Notes: a model not told the origin generated them from the letters alone. DNA of 9,726 nucleotides from a bacterium Ga0077546 (GCA_001464165.1 LNEX01000436.1:1-9726); one strand, 5' to 3'. Shown: positions 1-7,509, counted from the first letter of the stretch. Program-made: numbers and translations.

Positions 1-65
1 TGTATGCAGTCTTCTTCAGTGCGATATTCTCTTTGAAATTCAATCAGAGTCATACTACTGTTCAT
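1..65 (-). CDS. IS1595-family transposase, N-terminal fragment (cut by window edge)
   Basis: Reading leftward from the ATG at 65-63, the first 21 codons give MNSSMTLIEFQREYRTEEDC followed by I, and the frame is still open at the window edge. The pattern 'hydrophobic-L/I-EF-x-x-x-(F/Y)-x-TEE-x-C' is how many IS1595-type transposases begin, just before their N-terminal zinc ribbon and the later DDE-type catalytic domain. A purine-rich ribosome-binding site (GAGAGGA) lies about 7 nt upstream of this ATG. A second in-frame ATG at 53-51 is a less likely start because the ribosome-binding site fits the first. The zinc-ribbon cysteines and the catalytic residues would lie outside the window, so intactness cannot be judged. 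The family call rests on about 20 residues and is tentative. The terminal repeat of the element should lie somewhere in 66-172, but its partner end is not visible here. Confidence 0.55.
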   Translation of the reverse strand, partial: MNSSMTLIEFQREYRTEEDCI

Positions 66-172
66 AAGACATCCTCTCAATTTTGGGGTAGAACACTATC
101 TAACACAGTATGCCCAAAACAAAGAAATAGTAACGGGGCTGCATCAACCTAATATCCAGGGAAAAAGAAATA

Positions 173-231
173 ACAATGCTGGGAGGGAAGAGAACAATTC
201 ATCCGAATTGTCAGCTTCCCTCCAGCATTGT
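173..231 (-). terminator. Long near-perfect hairpin, probable terminator of the S53 protease gene
   Basis: Bases 173-182 pair with 222-231, G183 is bulged, and 184-190 pair with 215-221. A small 3x3 internal loop follows, then 194-200 pair with 205-211 around a 4-nt loop. That is 24 base pairs in 59 nt. It begins 20 nt beyond the S53 stop codon on the minus strand. On that strand the hairpin is followed, after a few bases, by a T-rich run (complement of 161-170), as expected for a factor-independent terminator. The stem is longer than most terminators, so a REP- or MITE-like repeat is an alternative. With the IS1595-type gene starting at 65 on the same strand, this hairpin would separate the two transcripts. 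Confidence 0.6.
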
Positions 232-250
232 CAAAAAACTGTTGTTTTTG

Positions 251-2051
251 CTAAGGCTTTATCACTGGCTCCGCTTTCGGGCCAATACTAGTTGGCACTG
301 AAGTTGGCACTAATTGTGACACCTTCACGACCCATTCAAGCAGCGCTGTGCCGTCAGGAGCACCCCAACCAGTAGGATAATCCCACTTGGGTCCAGCCTG
401 ATAGCCCGGGAACCCAGCACCATGACCGGCGCCATTGTTGCCCTTAGTGACGTCATAGAAATGCCTGGCGTAATCAGCAGAATTGCCCAACCGATAGACA
501 AGCGGGTTGGCTGCGCCAACCCGCCCAAAGAGCTGCAAACGTCGGAGCCGAGGCACTAGTACCACCAATTCGCGACCAATTCCCCTGAAAGTAGAAGGAG
601 TAACCAGTGTACGGATCAGCATTCATAGCAACGTCAGCACTTGCGCGCTTGTCGCCACTCGGCAAACCAGAGCCGACCTGCCAGCTCGGTCGCGACCAGT
701 GATCGGAGATTCCACCACCAGAGCCGCTCCAAGCTGGCTCAGCAATACGCACGCCATTCTGCTGACTCAGACTGGTGCCACCAACAGCGGTGAAACGCGG
801 GTTTGAAGCTGGATAGTCGACCGCCCATTTGGGAACGTCCTTGCCTTTGCTTTTGATCTTACAATCGTAAGCACCATCGTCTCCACTAGAGACAAACATA
901 GCAATTCCCTGGGCAGCCAATTGCTTGAAAACCATGTTCTCGGTCTTCATCATCAACCAGCCCGTGCCTTTCTCACAAAGCCCCCAGCTCACCGACATCA
1001 CCGAAGCTTCGTTATCGACGGCCACCTGGTTAAAGGTCAAGGCAAAGTTGACGAAACTTGGATTGACGGCCATGTACATCAGCACATCGGCGTCAGGAAT
1101 CTGCGAACTGAGCAACTGCAGGTCAAGAGTGGTTTCTTCTTCGAATTTGCCGCTCAGGCCGTTGATTGGAATATCGATCAGCTTGCCACCACGGACAATG
1201 CCATGTTGTTTCCAATAAGCCTCGATATCCTTGATATCGTAGCCATAGGCAGTGGCGATAGCAACTTTCACTCCTTTACCGCTGTAGACTTTACTGCCCA
1301 CATTCTGGTTATTGCTGTTAGGAAAGTTGTAAACAGTGGCAATGTCTTGCGGCGTATGCCCCGGGATTTGAGCACGTTTTGCCGGCGCCTTACTGTGGGC
1401 AATGCGGCTTTCCATCTGGGCAAAAGTATTGAGACCAATGACCGACTCCACCACATCCTTGAGGTGAATCGGAACAACAGGGTCACGATCATTGCTCATG
1501 TAAAACCTAGGAGCAATCGAATCAGGAGCATTAGGTTGACCGACAGTCGCCTGTTTAACGATCGTGTCGACAGAATACTTGTTGATGGTGACGTTGAAGG
1601 CGTTTTCCAGCTGAGAGACAGTGCCCTCAGCGTGAATCATCAAACGATTCTTGGGCACTGACTTAATTTTCAGGCCCTTGCTGGTGAGGTAGCGCACGGC
1701 CTCATCAACGTCGTGGGTGGCCGGGGCGAAACGAGCAATGAACTGATCAGTGCTGAGAAACTGCTGATACTGAGGCGAATCAGGATTCTGCAAGTTATCG
1801 AGCAGGGCATCGAGATCAGCTTCATCACGAACTTTGAGACCGACCAGAATCTCCAGTCGACTCTCCGGATTGGCGTGCCTGACCAGCTGTGATTCACCAA
1901 GCACTTCCGGTGTGTTACCAGAGAGTGTGACACCACCGGTGATGAAAGAAAAAGTAGGGCCGCGCTGCACAAGCCAGACGGCAGTGACAGCCACAAACGT
2001 GAGTGCCAGAATGCGCAGCAGCGTCTTAATTGAAATTGAATTAGATTGCAT
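251..2051 (-). pseudogene. S53 (sedolisin/kumamolisin-type) serine-carboxyl protease, frameshifted
   Basis: The gene starts at ATG 2051-2049, with GGAG about 7 nt upstream. The first frame runs 525 codons to a stop at 474. The family's C-terminus continues in another frame, from about 530 down to the TAG at 251. Residues 8-28 form a signal peptide or membrane anchor, so the product is exported. Residues about 55-195 look like the Pro-kumamolisin activation domain, with the usual 'SPQY..FLS' region. The catalytic set is present: E306 and D310 (ExxxD), oxyanion D391 in SSGDDG, and nucleophile S499 in GGTSASAP. Soon after S499 the frame shifts. The second frame carries GRVGAANPLVYRL and the DVTKGNN...GWGAPDG region, which in this family forms the calcium site needed for folding. 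From memory of kumamolisin, some 7-10 residues are missing at the junction, so a small deletion is likelier than a single-base slip. The native first-frame product would end in about 15 foreign residues and lack calcium binding. A sequencing or assembly error at the hairpin at 502-524 could explain the same pattern. Confidence 0.85.
502..524. repeat. Perfect 9-bp inverted repeat at the S53 frameshift
   Basis: GCGGGTTGG at 502-510 and CCAACCCGC at 516-524 are exact reverse complements around a 5-nt loop. The two reading frames of the S53 gene overlap exactly across this hairpin. Such GC-rich short hairpins favour small deletions during replication and also drop-outs in sequencing, so the repeat is a likely cause of the frame break. 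Confidence 0.75.
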
Positions 2052-2093
2052 TGTAATCTCCTAGAAGTATAGGTATAGAGATTTTCGAAAAGC

Positions 2094-2109
2094 GAAGCTC
2101 TTTAGCTTC
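2094..2109 (-). terminator. Weak hairpin after the M48 protease gene
   Basis: GAAGCT (2094-2099) pairs with AGCTTC (2104-2109) around a 4-nt loop, 15 nt beyond the M48 stop codon on the minus strand. It is followed on that strand by GCTTTTC. The stem has only six pairs and the T run is short, so termination would be partial at best and read-through into the S53 gene 73 nt downstream is likely. Confidence 0.3.
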
Positions 2110-2124
2110 TGCAAGAAAAGTGCT

Positions 2125-3177
2125 TCAGACTTTCGGCAAGGCGCAGGCACTGCCGTTCATCTTCTCCAGCACAGCAACACGCTCAGAAACGGGCGGGTGC
2201 GTCAGTTGGAGATAGCGCCAGAAAGCTTTGACCTTCTGCCAAACCGAAGTCGCCTGTGTTTCCACACGCACATCGAAGATTGGGTCGATGGTCATGATCG
2301 GACGCAGGGCTCGATAGAGCTCAGCTTCACGACCTTGGGGGCGGTTCTTCTCGACATAAGCGACCAGCTTGATCAGTGCCGTAGCAAGATCGCAAGGCTG
2401 GCCGGTCATGAGAGAGCCAGTAGCATCAGCGGCAGATTCACGCGAACGCATGACGAACATCTGCACGACCTTGGTCATCTGCCCGGTCACCTGAAAAATC
2501 AGGAACATGACGATGTATTCCAGAATGCCACCAAAGAAGCCCTGGGGCTTCTTCTGGCCATTGACCTTGAGGCCAAAGCTAGGCTTGAAGATGCGGATTC
2601 CGGAGAGCAAGATGCGCACGCCAGCATCGGTGATCATGAAGAAAACCATCGAGAGCACGGAGAGCATCGAGTTGATACCCACGTCATAGTTCTTGACGTG
2701 GCCCAGTTCGTGGGCAAAAACTGCCTCGATTTCGCCGTCGGTCATACCGGTGAGAAAGAGACCTTTGGTGGCAGCGACAACCGCTTTACGGTGAATCGGG
2801 CCCGTGGCAAAGGCGTTAGGAAGCGGATTGTCAGAGATGTAAACCGGAGGCTTGAACTTCAAGCCGCTCTTGGCGTAGACGCGATCGACAATAGCCAGAA
2901 GGCGCTGATGCTCTGGATTGCTGGGATCAGCTGGAGTTGACTTGGTCATGGCGATTGCCACTTTGGCGCTGAACCACCAGCTCAGAACAGGAACCAGAAA
3001 CCAGAGCAGGCCGAAGCCCAACTGGAAGCGATAGCTGTAGCCGAAACCGGCAAAGGCAGCAAAGACCAATGCGCCCATGGCACCATAGCCAACAAGGGTC
3101 TTGAGCCAGGTAACAAGTAGACGGCGACGCATCTGAGGATAATTCGGGTCGTCGGGCCCGATGGAGCGATGAGACAT
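2125..3177 (-). CDS. M48-family membrane zinc metalloprotease, HtpX-like
   Basis: The product is 350 residues from ATG 3177-3175. GGAGAT lies 8 nt upstream behind an A-rich run. The frame stays open to a GTG at 3249, but that start lacks this signal and adds a non-family leader. Two hydrophobic segments lie at about 22-46 and 51-78, followed by a cytosolic-type protease domain. HELGH (156-160) is the zinc-binding HExxH. A further hydrophobic stretch covers about 168-195, another lies near 217-240, and RESAAD (246-251) supplies E247 as the likely third zinc ligand. The C-terminal 'THPPVSERVAVLEKM' is the usual M48 end motif. HtpX itself is about 290 residues and degrades damaged inner-membrane proteins together with FtsH. 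This protein is longer by an N-terminal tail and a stretch between the third-ligand helix and the end motif, so HtpX-like is safer than HtpX. Catalytic residues look intact. It lies 73 nt upstream of the S53 gene on the same strand, so the two proteases may share a transcript. Confidence 0.9.
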   Translation of the reverse strand: MSHRSIGPDDPNYPQMRRRLLVTWLKTLVGYGAMGALVFAAFAGFGYSYRFQLGFGLLWFLVPVLSWWFSAKVAIAMTKSTPADPSNPEHQRLLAIVDRVYAKSGLKFKPPVYISDNPLPNAFATGPIHRKAVVAATKGLFLTGMTDGEIEAVFAHELGHVKNYDVGINSMLSVLSMVFFMITDAGVRILLSGIRIFKPSFGLKVNGQKKPQGFFGGILEYIVMFLIFQVTGQMTKVVQMFVMRSRESAADATGSLMTGQPCDLATALIKLVAYVEKNRPQGREAELYRALRPIMTIDPIFDVRVETQATSVWQKVKAFWRYLQLTHPPVSERVAVLEKMNGSACALPKV

Positions 3178-3702
3178 TGAGATCTCCTTTTTTTTATGAA
3201 TGCTAGAAATCTCCGTCACTGGACAAAGCGACAAACAGTAAACGGCCACCCAATAAACGACACACCACGCACAATGCCTGGGTGTTCTTAGGGGAGGTTT
3301 AGTGTTTAGCGGTGCGGAGAGTTAAAAGCCGATGGGTGTGAAGGGGGATAGAAGTAAAGTGACTGTAGAAATTTAGTTGGTAAGAACATGCAATAGCAAC
3401 ACTGCAAGCTTATGAGCCTCTAGAACATACTTAGAGCTTAGTAAGTTTTTCCAAGAGCTAAATAGCAGCAATGAGCGAACGCGATGGCAAGAGGCCGAAA
3501 AGCTAGTGTCGCCGGAGAACGCGAACGCTCTTGAAAACGACCTGTCAAGCGGATCTCGCCTCAACGATTTACGTTAAGGAATTAGCGCAGCTACCGACAA
3601 CCCTTTCGCATCCGGGCATTTAATTTTTAGCTTTTTGATTACTAATTCATATAGTGTAAAAGCAGTTTTTGAAACAAACTGGCCTGCCGGGAATTCGAGA
3701 AG
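3178..3702. other. Gene-poor interval upstream of the M48 gene
   Basis: No convincing gene is visible on either strand. The longest minus-strand frame (3373-3564) opens at TTG, has no clear ribosome-binding site and resembles no family I know. The ribosome-binding site of the M48 gene lies at the left edge, and its promoter should lie somewhere in about 3190-3300, but I see no good -35/-10 pair. The part around 3490-3560 loosely recalls a tRNA anticodon arm but does not fold as one. Confidence 0.4.
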
Positions 3703-3763
3703 TCACGATCATCCTTGATCGTGAAACGGTCGGCCTTCAAAGCTTGCCTGACTTACAGGCAAG
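3703..3763 (-). terminator. Two tandem perfect hairpins downstream of the 476-residue membrane protein gene
   Basis: Stem 1: CTTGCCTG (3743-3750) pairs with CAGGCAAG (3756-3763) around a 5-nt loop. Stem 2: TCACGATCA (3703-3711) pairs with TGATCGTGA (3716-3724) around a 4-nt loop. Both lie just beyond the stop codon at 3779 on the minus strand, the first one 15 nt past it. Neither is followed by a clear T run on either strand, so they may act as Rho-assisted or RNA-stabilising 3' structures and not as classic terminators. Confidence 0.45.
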
Positions 3764-3778
3764 TGACTTGCTTAGCGG

Positions 3779-5209
3779 CTACTGTTGGGGCTTTTCTCTG
3801 GCAAGAAAGTCATGCAACTCATCGGCGCTGAGAAACTTGTGAGCTTCCAGGGTGAAACCATCCACAAGTACCAGCATGATGTGCGCAAAGGTAGTGCGGT
3901 TAACCACCGTGTAGAGCCAATAGCGATTCGACCCTTTGACAGCGAGCTTCGACTCGATGGGCAGAAACTGTCCCCAATCCGATTGAGAATCGGCATTGAC
4001 GACATTGCGTAGCGCTTGCTTGGGACCAACCACAGGCGGGTTGTTGGAGACCTTATAAACCAAGGCCGCGCCGGTTGTTCCATCGAACAGTAGTATCTCT
4101 TTCAGGGCAGTGTTGTCAGCCTTGCCATTGGGTTCCAGAGGCACAACCAGCTCCAATCCCAGACCCTGGAAAACCTGGTAGTAAGGCAGGCGGTTGAAGC
4201 CTGTATCATCGTCAGAGATCTGGGGATCCTCCGAAATGCGCAACAGGTCCTTCTGAGTGATCAGGTAGTTGGACACACCTAGCTTGTAGTCTGCGTAGGC
4301 TTCGGCATATTGTCTCGCCAACTCCGCAGGATAAAGGGGGATGCCAGGGAAAGACTCGGCAGCTTCCTCTACAGAATAATTGGCAATAGTACCCGAGGCG
4401 TTCACTTGCATGACGCCGGCGAGAATGGGAATCATGCCTCCACCGAGAGTGGGCTTGTAGCTCACATAGGAGATGAGAATACAGTACTGACCGTTGTCTT
4501 GACGCCAATAGACGACATTGCCGGGTCGTGACAGAGGGTGAAGCAGCCGGAAGACGGCTTTTGTCAACCAGCTCTCGTCCCCAATGCGGAAGAGAGTGTG
4601 ATCAATGTTGTCAACCTTCTGAGAAGTCTGTCCGGCATCGATAGTGATCAGTCCGCCACTGGAGCCGAAAGCGGCGCCATACCAGACAGTGTAATGCAGA
4701 GGCACTTGCCAGGAGACTTTGTCGCCATTGGGGGAGGCAGTCAGGTGAGGCTGGCCCACTCTCAGGCGATTGTCGTGATTGGCGTTGCCGGCATATTGCA
4801 GAGCTGTGGCCCGTCCGAGCAGTCGATTATTGACTGTGTCGGGAAGATCACTGAGCGGCTGCGGGCGCAGGGCGCTTGCCATCTCATTTTCGATGAACCA
4901 ACCGCTATGGTAGAGGTAGACCAGACCAGAGCAAGCGCTCAGACCTAGAACCAAGGTGAGAGTTCCAATCAGGTAGAGCTTGCGCCGCAGTTGGTGGTAT
5001 ACAAGAAAGAGAACCGCTACGGCGATCCCGGTTGCTGGCAGATGCGCCCAAGCAAGGAGCAGAGCGGGCTGTATCACAGGTACGGCGACCACGTAGATGA
5101 TGGCCAAGACGAACGAGAGCTTGATCCCTCGCCCAATGTATCTAGCGGTACTGACCCAGGCTCTCTTGACGGAGCTCCAGATCAAGCTTGATCGAGTTTT
5201 AATACTCAC
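3779..5209 (-). CDS. Uncharacterised membrane protein with three N-terminal helices and a large extracytoplasmic domain
   Basis: The product is 476 residues and I do not recognise its family. The start is GTG (5209-5207); a weak GAGG lies about 12 nt upstream, and the next in-frame methionine is only at residue 110, beyond all membrane segments, so GTG is preferred. Three hydrophobic segments are seen at about 31-54, 58-72 and 78-100. The basic N-terminus and the RRK at 75-77 between helices 2 and 3 predict a cytoplasmic N-terminus, with the remaining 375 residues outside the cytoplasm. That large part is mixed polar/aromatic, with many short beta-like stretches (for example VSWQVPLHYTVWYGAAFGSSG), and has no HExxH, Ser-protease, PASTA or tetratricopeptide signature that I can see. 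It has long spacers on both sides, so it is probably a single-gene unit with its own promoter. A role in the envelope is inferred from topology only. Confidence 0.8.
   Translation of the reverse strand: MSIKTRSSLIWSSVKRAWVSTARYIGRGIKLSFVLAIIYVVAVPVIQPALLLAWAHLPATGIAVAVLFLVYHQLRRKLYLIGTLTLVLGLSACSGLVYLYHSGWFIENEMASALRPQPLSDLPDTVNNRLLGRATALQYAGNANHDNRLRVGQPHLTASPNGDKVSWQVPLHYTVWYGAAFGSSGGLITIDAGQTSQKVDNIDHTLFRIGDESWLTKAVFRLLHPLSRPGNVVYWRQDNGQYCILISYVSYKPTLGGGMIPILAGVMQVNASGTIANYSVEEAAESFPGIPLYPAELARQYAEAYADYKLGVSNYLITQKDLLRISEDPQISDDDTGFNRLPYYQVFQGLGLELVVPLEPNGKADNTALKEILLFDGTTGAALVYKVSNNPPVVGPKQALRNVVNADSQSDWGQFLPIESKLAVKGSNRYWLYTVVNRTTFAHIMLVLVDGFTLEAHKFLSADELHDFLAREKPQQ
5180..5193. promoter_or_regulatory. 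14-bp perfect palindrome in the first codons of the 476-residue gene
   Basis: GATCAAGCTTGATC is an exact palindrome covering codons 6-10 of the gene starting at 5209. A second short palindrome, GGAGCTCC, sits beside it at 5171-5178. If the promoter proposed at 5234-5262 is right, the palindrome would lie about 35-47 bases after the start of transcription, where a dimeric repressor could act. Chance is also possible, as the bases are constrained by coding. Confidence 0.25.
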
Positions 5210-5233
5210 TATTTTTCGCCTCGTTGGTTTGTG

Positions 5234-5262
5234 TTTAGAACGAACAGGCAGTTTTGTTGCAA
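5234..5262 (-). promoter_or_regulatory. Candidate sigma70-type promoter for the 476-residue membrane protein gene
   Basis: On the minus strand TTGCAA (complement of 5257-5262) is followed after exactly 17 nt by TCTAAA (complement of 5234-5239), each matching four of six consensus bases. Transcription would begin near 5227, giving a leader of about 18 nt before the GTG start. This is a visual match only. Confidence 0.3.
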
Positions 5263-5694
5263 GACGAACAAAGACGACGCAGCAAATCTGCTCTGGGAAG
5301 GGTTGTTTTAATGGTCAGGTGCCGAAAGTGCTGTTAAGGGTGGCCTAGGTATGGTGGGGATGAAATTACATCGAATACCCTGTAATAGCAGGCCATGATC
5401 TGCTAAAACAAATCAAAATTTGTCTCAATTGGCAATTTTAAAATGGTAAAGAGTCGCCAGATTTCGGCAAAGTTTTCTGCCAAAAGCCGCATTTATTGAT
5501 GCTTAAGACTATTGAAATCGCATGCTAGCCCCGCTATGTTTTCAGTAACGGAAGTACGAGTATGCCACCACGCTCTTGCTAGGAAGACAAATCTAATTGC
5601 TCTTGGTCTAAGCAAACTTACTTCGTAACTCTTTTTTTTGGGGAGCTTGAGTCAATACACTCTGACGTATAGTATCTCGACAACAAAAAGTAAT
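5263..5694. other. Gene-poor interval
   Basis: No convincing coding region is seen on either strand. The stretch is AT-rich in places (5400-5450 and an 8-T run near 5632-5639). On the plus strand TTGAGT (5647-5652) and TAGTAT (5670-5675), 17 nt apart, form a possible promoter pointing at the structured element at 5695-5774; no plus-strand gene follows. Confidence 0.35.
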
Positions 5695-5774
5695 TTGCGC
5701 GGTCATAATTGGCAGCGCAAGTAAATATTGAAAGAGCAAGAGAGGCAGGGTTTGATTCCTGCCTCTCTCCAATT
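5695..5774. other. Structured element: 11-bp hairpin closed by a second helix; terminator or small RNA candidate
   Basis: AGAGAGGCAGG (5739-5749) pairs perfectly with CCTGCCTCTCT (5758-5768) around an 8-nt loop. Directly adjoining it, CCAATT (5769-5774) pairs with AATTGG (5707-5712), which would stack on the hairpin as a continuous 17-bp helix. A competing helix is possible between TTGCGC (5695-5700) and GCGCAA (5715-5720). On the minus strand the hairpin lies about 42 nt past the stop of the small membrane protein gene and is followed by a moderately T-rich stretch, so it may be that cluster's terminator. On the plus strand it sits about 20-90 nt after a possible promoter, so a small RNA is also conceivable. 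The loop and 3' side imitate a tRNA T-arm ending in CCA, but it does not fold as a tRNA. Confidence 0.45.
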
Positions 5775-5810
5775 TCTAAGCCTAACGGCAGCGCCCTAGG
5801 CTATATGGTC

Positions 5811-6077
5811 TTAACTGACCTGGTTACGCCGCGAGAACTTGCGGGCACCAGAGCCGACAGCAAGCAGACCGCAGCCAATCAAGACGTAGCTGGCAGCGGC
5901 GAAACCAGGCGCCTGAGCGGCCGGCAACAGCAGGGCGAAAGCGCCGAAGCAGATCCACGAAAAGCCACCGATAACGCGACCGAGACCGCGAATCGACTCA
6001 GCCTTAGCCAAGAGCGAAAGGGCGTTCAGTACTGCCAAAGCCACGGCAGCCATGAACAAGAGTGTTTGATTGTCCAT
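5811..6077 (-). CDS. Small three-helix integral membrane protein, unknown function
   Basis: The product is 88 residues from ATG 6077-6075, with AGGAG placed about 7 nt upstream, a strong ribosome-binding site. Three hydrophobic helices lie at about 5-23, 33-53 and 59-77, rich in Ala, Gly and Leu, and the tail is basic (RKFSRR, 79-84). The basic tail favours a cytoplasmic C-terminus and an external N-terminus. It contains no motif I recognise. The gene begins 19 nt after the stop of the 470-residue protein gene on the same strand, so the two are almost certainly co-transcribed. It may anchor or partner that protein at the membrane, which is inferred from position only. Confidence 0.75.
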   Translation of the reverse strand: MDNQTLLFMAAVALAVLNALSLLAKAESIRGLGRVIGGFSWICFGAFALLLPAAQAPGFAAASYVLIGCGLLAVGSGARKFSRRNQVS

Positions 6078-6096
6078 ACATTTCTCCTGTTTATTG

Positions 6097-7509
6097 TTAG
6101 GCGCCGTGCGACATCAGGTCGACGACCACACGCAGATGGGGGAAGGCAGCTTGCATGTAACGACCAGCGGCCAGCACTTCTTCGTCGCTGGGTTGATAGG
6201 TGCCAGAGTTGCCGTTGATGTGTATGACCCCGTCAGTGTCCTTCCAGACTTCACCAGCGAAGAGCACATCAGGATCGTAGCCAGAGGCAAGCACATGCTT
6301 GCTCAAGACCCAGTCGATAACTTTGACACCAACAGTGGTGCGAGCGACAATAATTTTCTTGACAGTGATCACCAAGTTATACTTGTTCGACTTCTTGGCA
6401 CTGTCAGTGCGCAGCATGTCATAGACATCGCGCTCGCTCTTGAGCCCGAGGTCGGCGTAGGCTGGCGCCAGAACCTTGTGAATGAGCTTGATGACAAACT
6501 TCGAGAAGAGCACACGCTTCTTCAAACGCGTGACAAAGTTGGGGTTCTCCTGGGGGAAGGGCTTAAGGCGCTCGCTGAGATAGTCGAGGGGGTTGACCCG
6601 CGACTGCTCACCAGTGAAAAGCGCGTGAGCACCCCAAAACTGCCGCAGAATAGTACCGGTCGAAGAAGGCACAGAAAGCTTGACGGTGAAGTCGCGGTGG
6701 TAGTCGACACTTTTGGGCAGTGCTGGGGCCACTTCACGGCAGATGACCGGCGGGGCAGACTTGAAGCCAACCAGTCCAGCAGCAGCGCCGATGAGCTTGA
6801 ATGGGGCCACAACCGCTGCGCGGACCGCGCCCCAGAGCTTGCTCGTCTGTGACTTAGCTTCGAGCATACGCTCGCCGTGGCGACAGAAAGTCAGCAACTC
6901 GGCGGCGATGATCTGACGTGCATAGCTCTCCATGTTGGCCTGGGTGGTGCGCACCACCTCAAGCTCTACGGCCTTACCTTCAAACTCAAGGCCATGGCTG
7001 AGCAGATAGCTAAGCAAGGCGTAGGGCATGTAGATGCTGCTCAGCTTGCGCGCACCCGAGGTGAAGCCAGCGTCTTCGAGAACGCGCAGGTTGGCGTTGA
7101 CGCAAGTCATATACTTCTTGCCGTGATGCACACGCATGGAGGCACGCAGCTTCGCGGCAGCGTGTTCCGGCAAGTTGAGCAGACGCAACATGATGCCCGA
7201 CTGCACGAAGTTACGTGTGTCTTCCACCACCGACGGTGCGCGCTTCAGTGACTTGGCAGCAAACTTTTCGTAGCCGCCTTTGCCATCGGGCACAGTCAGG
7301 TAAACATTGGGCAGGCCGAAACCGAGAAAGATTTCGTTCTTGCCCGAGAAGAGATCAGAGATGCGAAAGACCCGCAAATCTTGAATTGTCCGCTCGCGGA
7401 TGCTGGAGGCGTCGACAACCTCGTCGACATGGGAGCCGAAGAGAAATTCGGGACGGCGCTCAAATTGATGAGCGAAGCCCGCATCGGGTGGCAATGCAGA
7501 ATTATCCAT
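6097..7509 (-). CDS. Uncharacterised 470-residue protein with an SGHY-like C-terminal motif
   Basis: The start is ATG 7509-7507; the upstream bases (GGACATGAAAAC) give only a weak ribosome-binding site. No signal peptide is seen and the protein looks mainly soluble. One Ala/Val/Gly-rich hydrophobic stretch at about 226-249 might touch a membrane. Several basic patches occur (LKKR 329-332, AKKSNK 371-376). The C-terminal 90 residues read as a beta-rich unit: ITVKKIIVART, a KHVLASGYDPDVLFAGEV block, then HINGNSGTYQPS (430-441) and a final helix. From memory, many bacterial proteins and plant IQM proteins share an 'H-x-x-L-A...AGE(I/V)...dG...SGHY-x-P' block of this kind; here the usual GHY is GTY. 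The function of that block is not firmly known to me, so none is assigned. The gene is the middle member of a same-strand cluster, 89 nt after the Nudix gene and 19 nt before the small membrane protein. Confidence 0.75.
   Translation of the reverse strand: MDNSALPPDAGFAHQFERRPEFLFGSHVDEVVDASSIRERTIQDLRVFRISDLFSGKNEIFLGFGLPNVYLTVPDGKGGYEKFAAKSLKRAPSVVEDTRNFVQSGIMLRLLNLPEHAAAKLRASMRVHHGKKYMTCVNANLRVLEDAGFTSGARKLSSIYMPYALLSYLLSHGLEFEGKAVELEVVRTTQANMESYARQIIAAELLTFCRHGERMLEAKSQTSKLWGAVRAAVVAPFKLIGAAAGLVGFKSAPPVICREVAPALPKSVDYHRDFTVKLSVPSSTGTILRQFWGAHALFTGEQSRVNPLDYLSERLKPFPQENPNFVTRLKKRVLFSKFVIKLIHKVLAPAYADLGLKSERDVYDMLRTDSAKKSNKYNLVITVKKIIVARTTVGVKVIDWVLSKHVLASGYDPDVLFAGEVWKDTDGVIHINGNSGTYQPSDEEVLAAGRYMQAAFPHLRVVVDLMSHGA

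Noticed and set aside
921..1661. 246-codon plus-strand frame
   Set aside because: Lies antisense to the clearly homologous S53 protease sequence; its product has no family features.
2197..2940. 247-codon plus-strand frame
   Set aside because: Antisense shadow of the M48 protease, whose HExxH and end motifs fix the real frame.
3373..3564. 63-codon minus-strand frame
   Set aside because: TTG start, no ribosome-binding site, and no recognisable protein features.
3480..3570. tRNA-Ser-like fragment around CTCTTGAAAACG
   Set aside because: The anticodon stem does not pair and no T-arm or acceptor stem follows.
5707..5774. tRNA gene suggested by the GGGTTTGATTCC...CCA stretch
   Set aside because: The T-loop would have eight bases, the acceptor strand can only pair with the adjoining hairpin arm, and no D-arm or anticodon arm forms.
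6070..6852. 260-codon plus-strand frame
   Set aside because: Antisense shadow of the 470-residue gene, which has operon context and a sensible composition.
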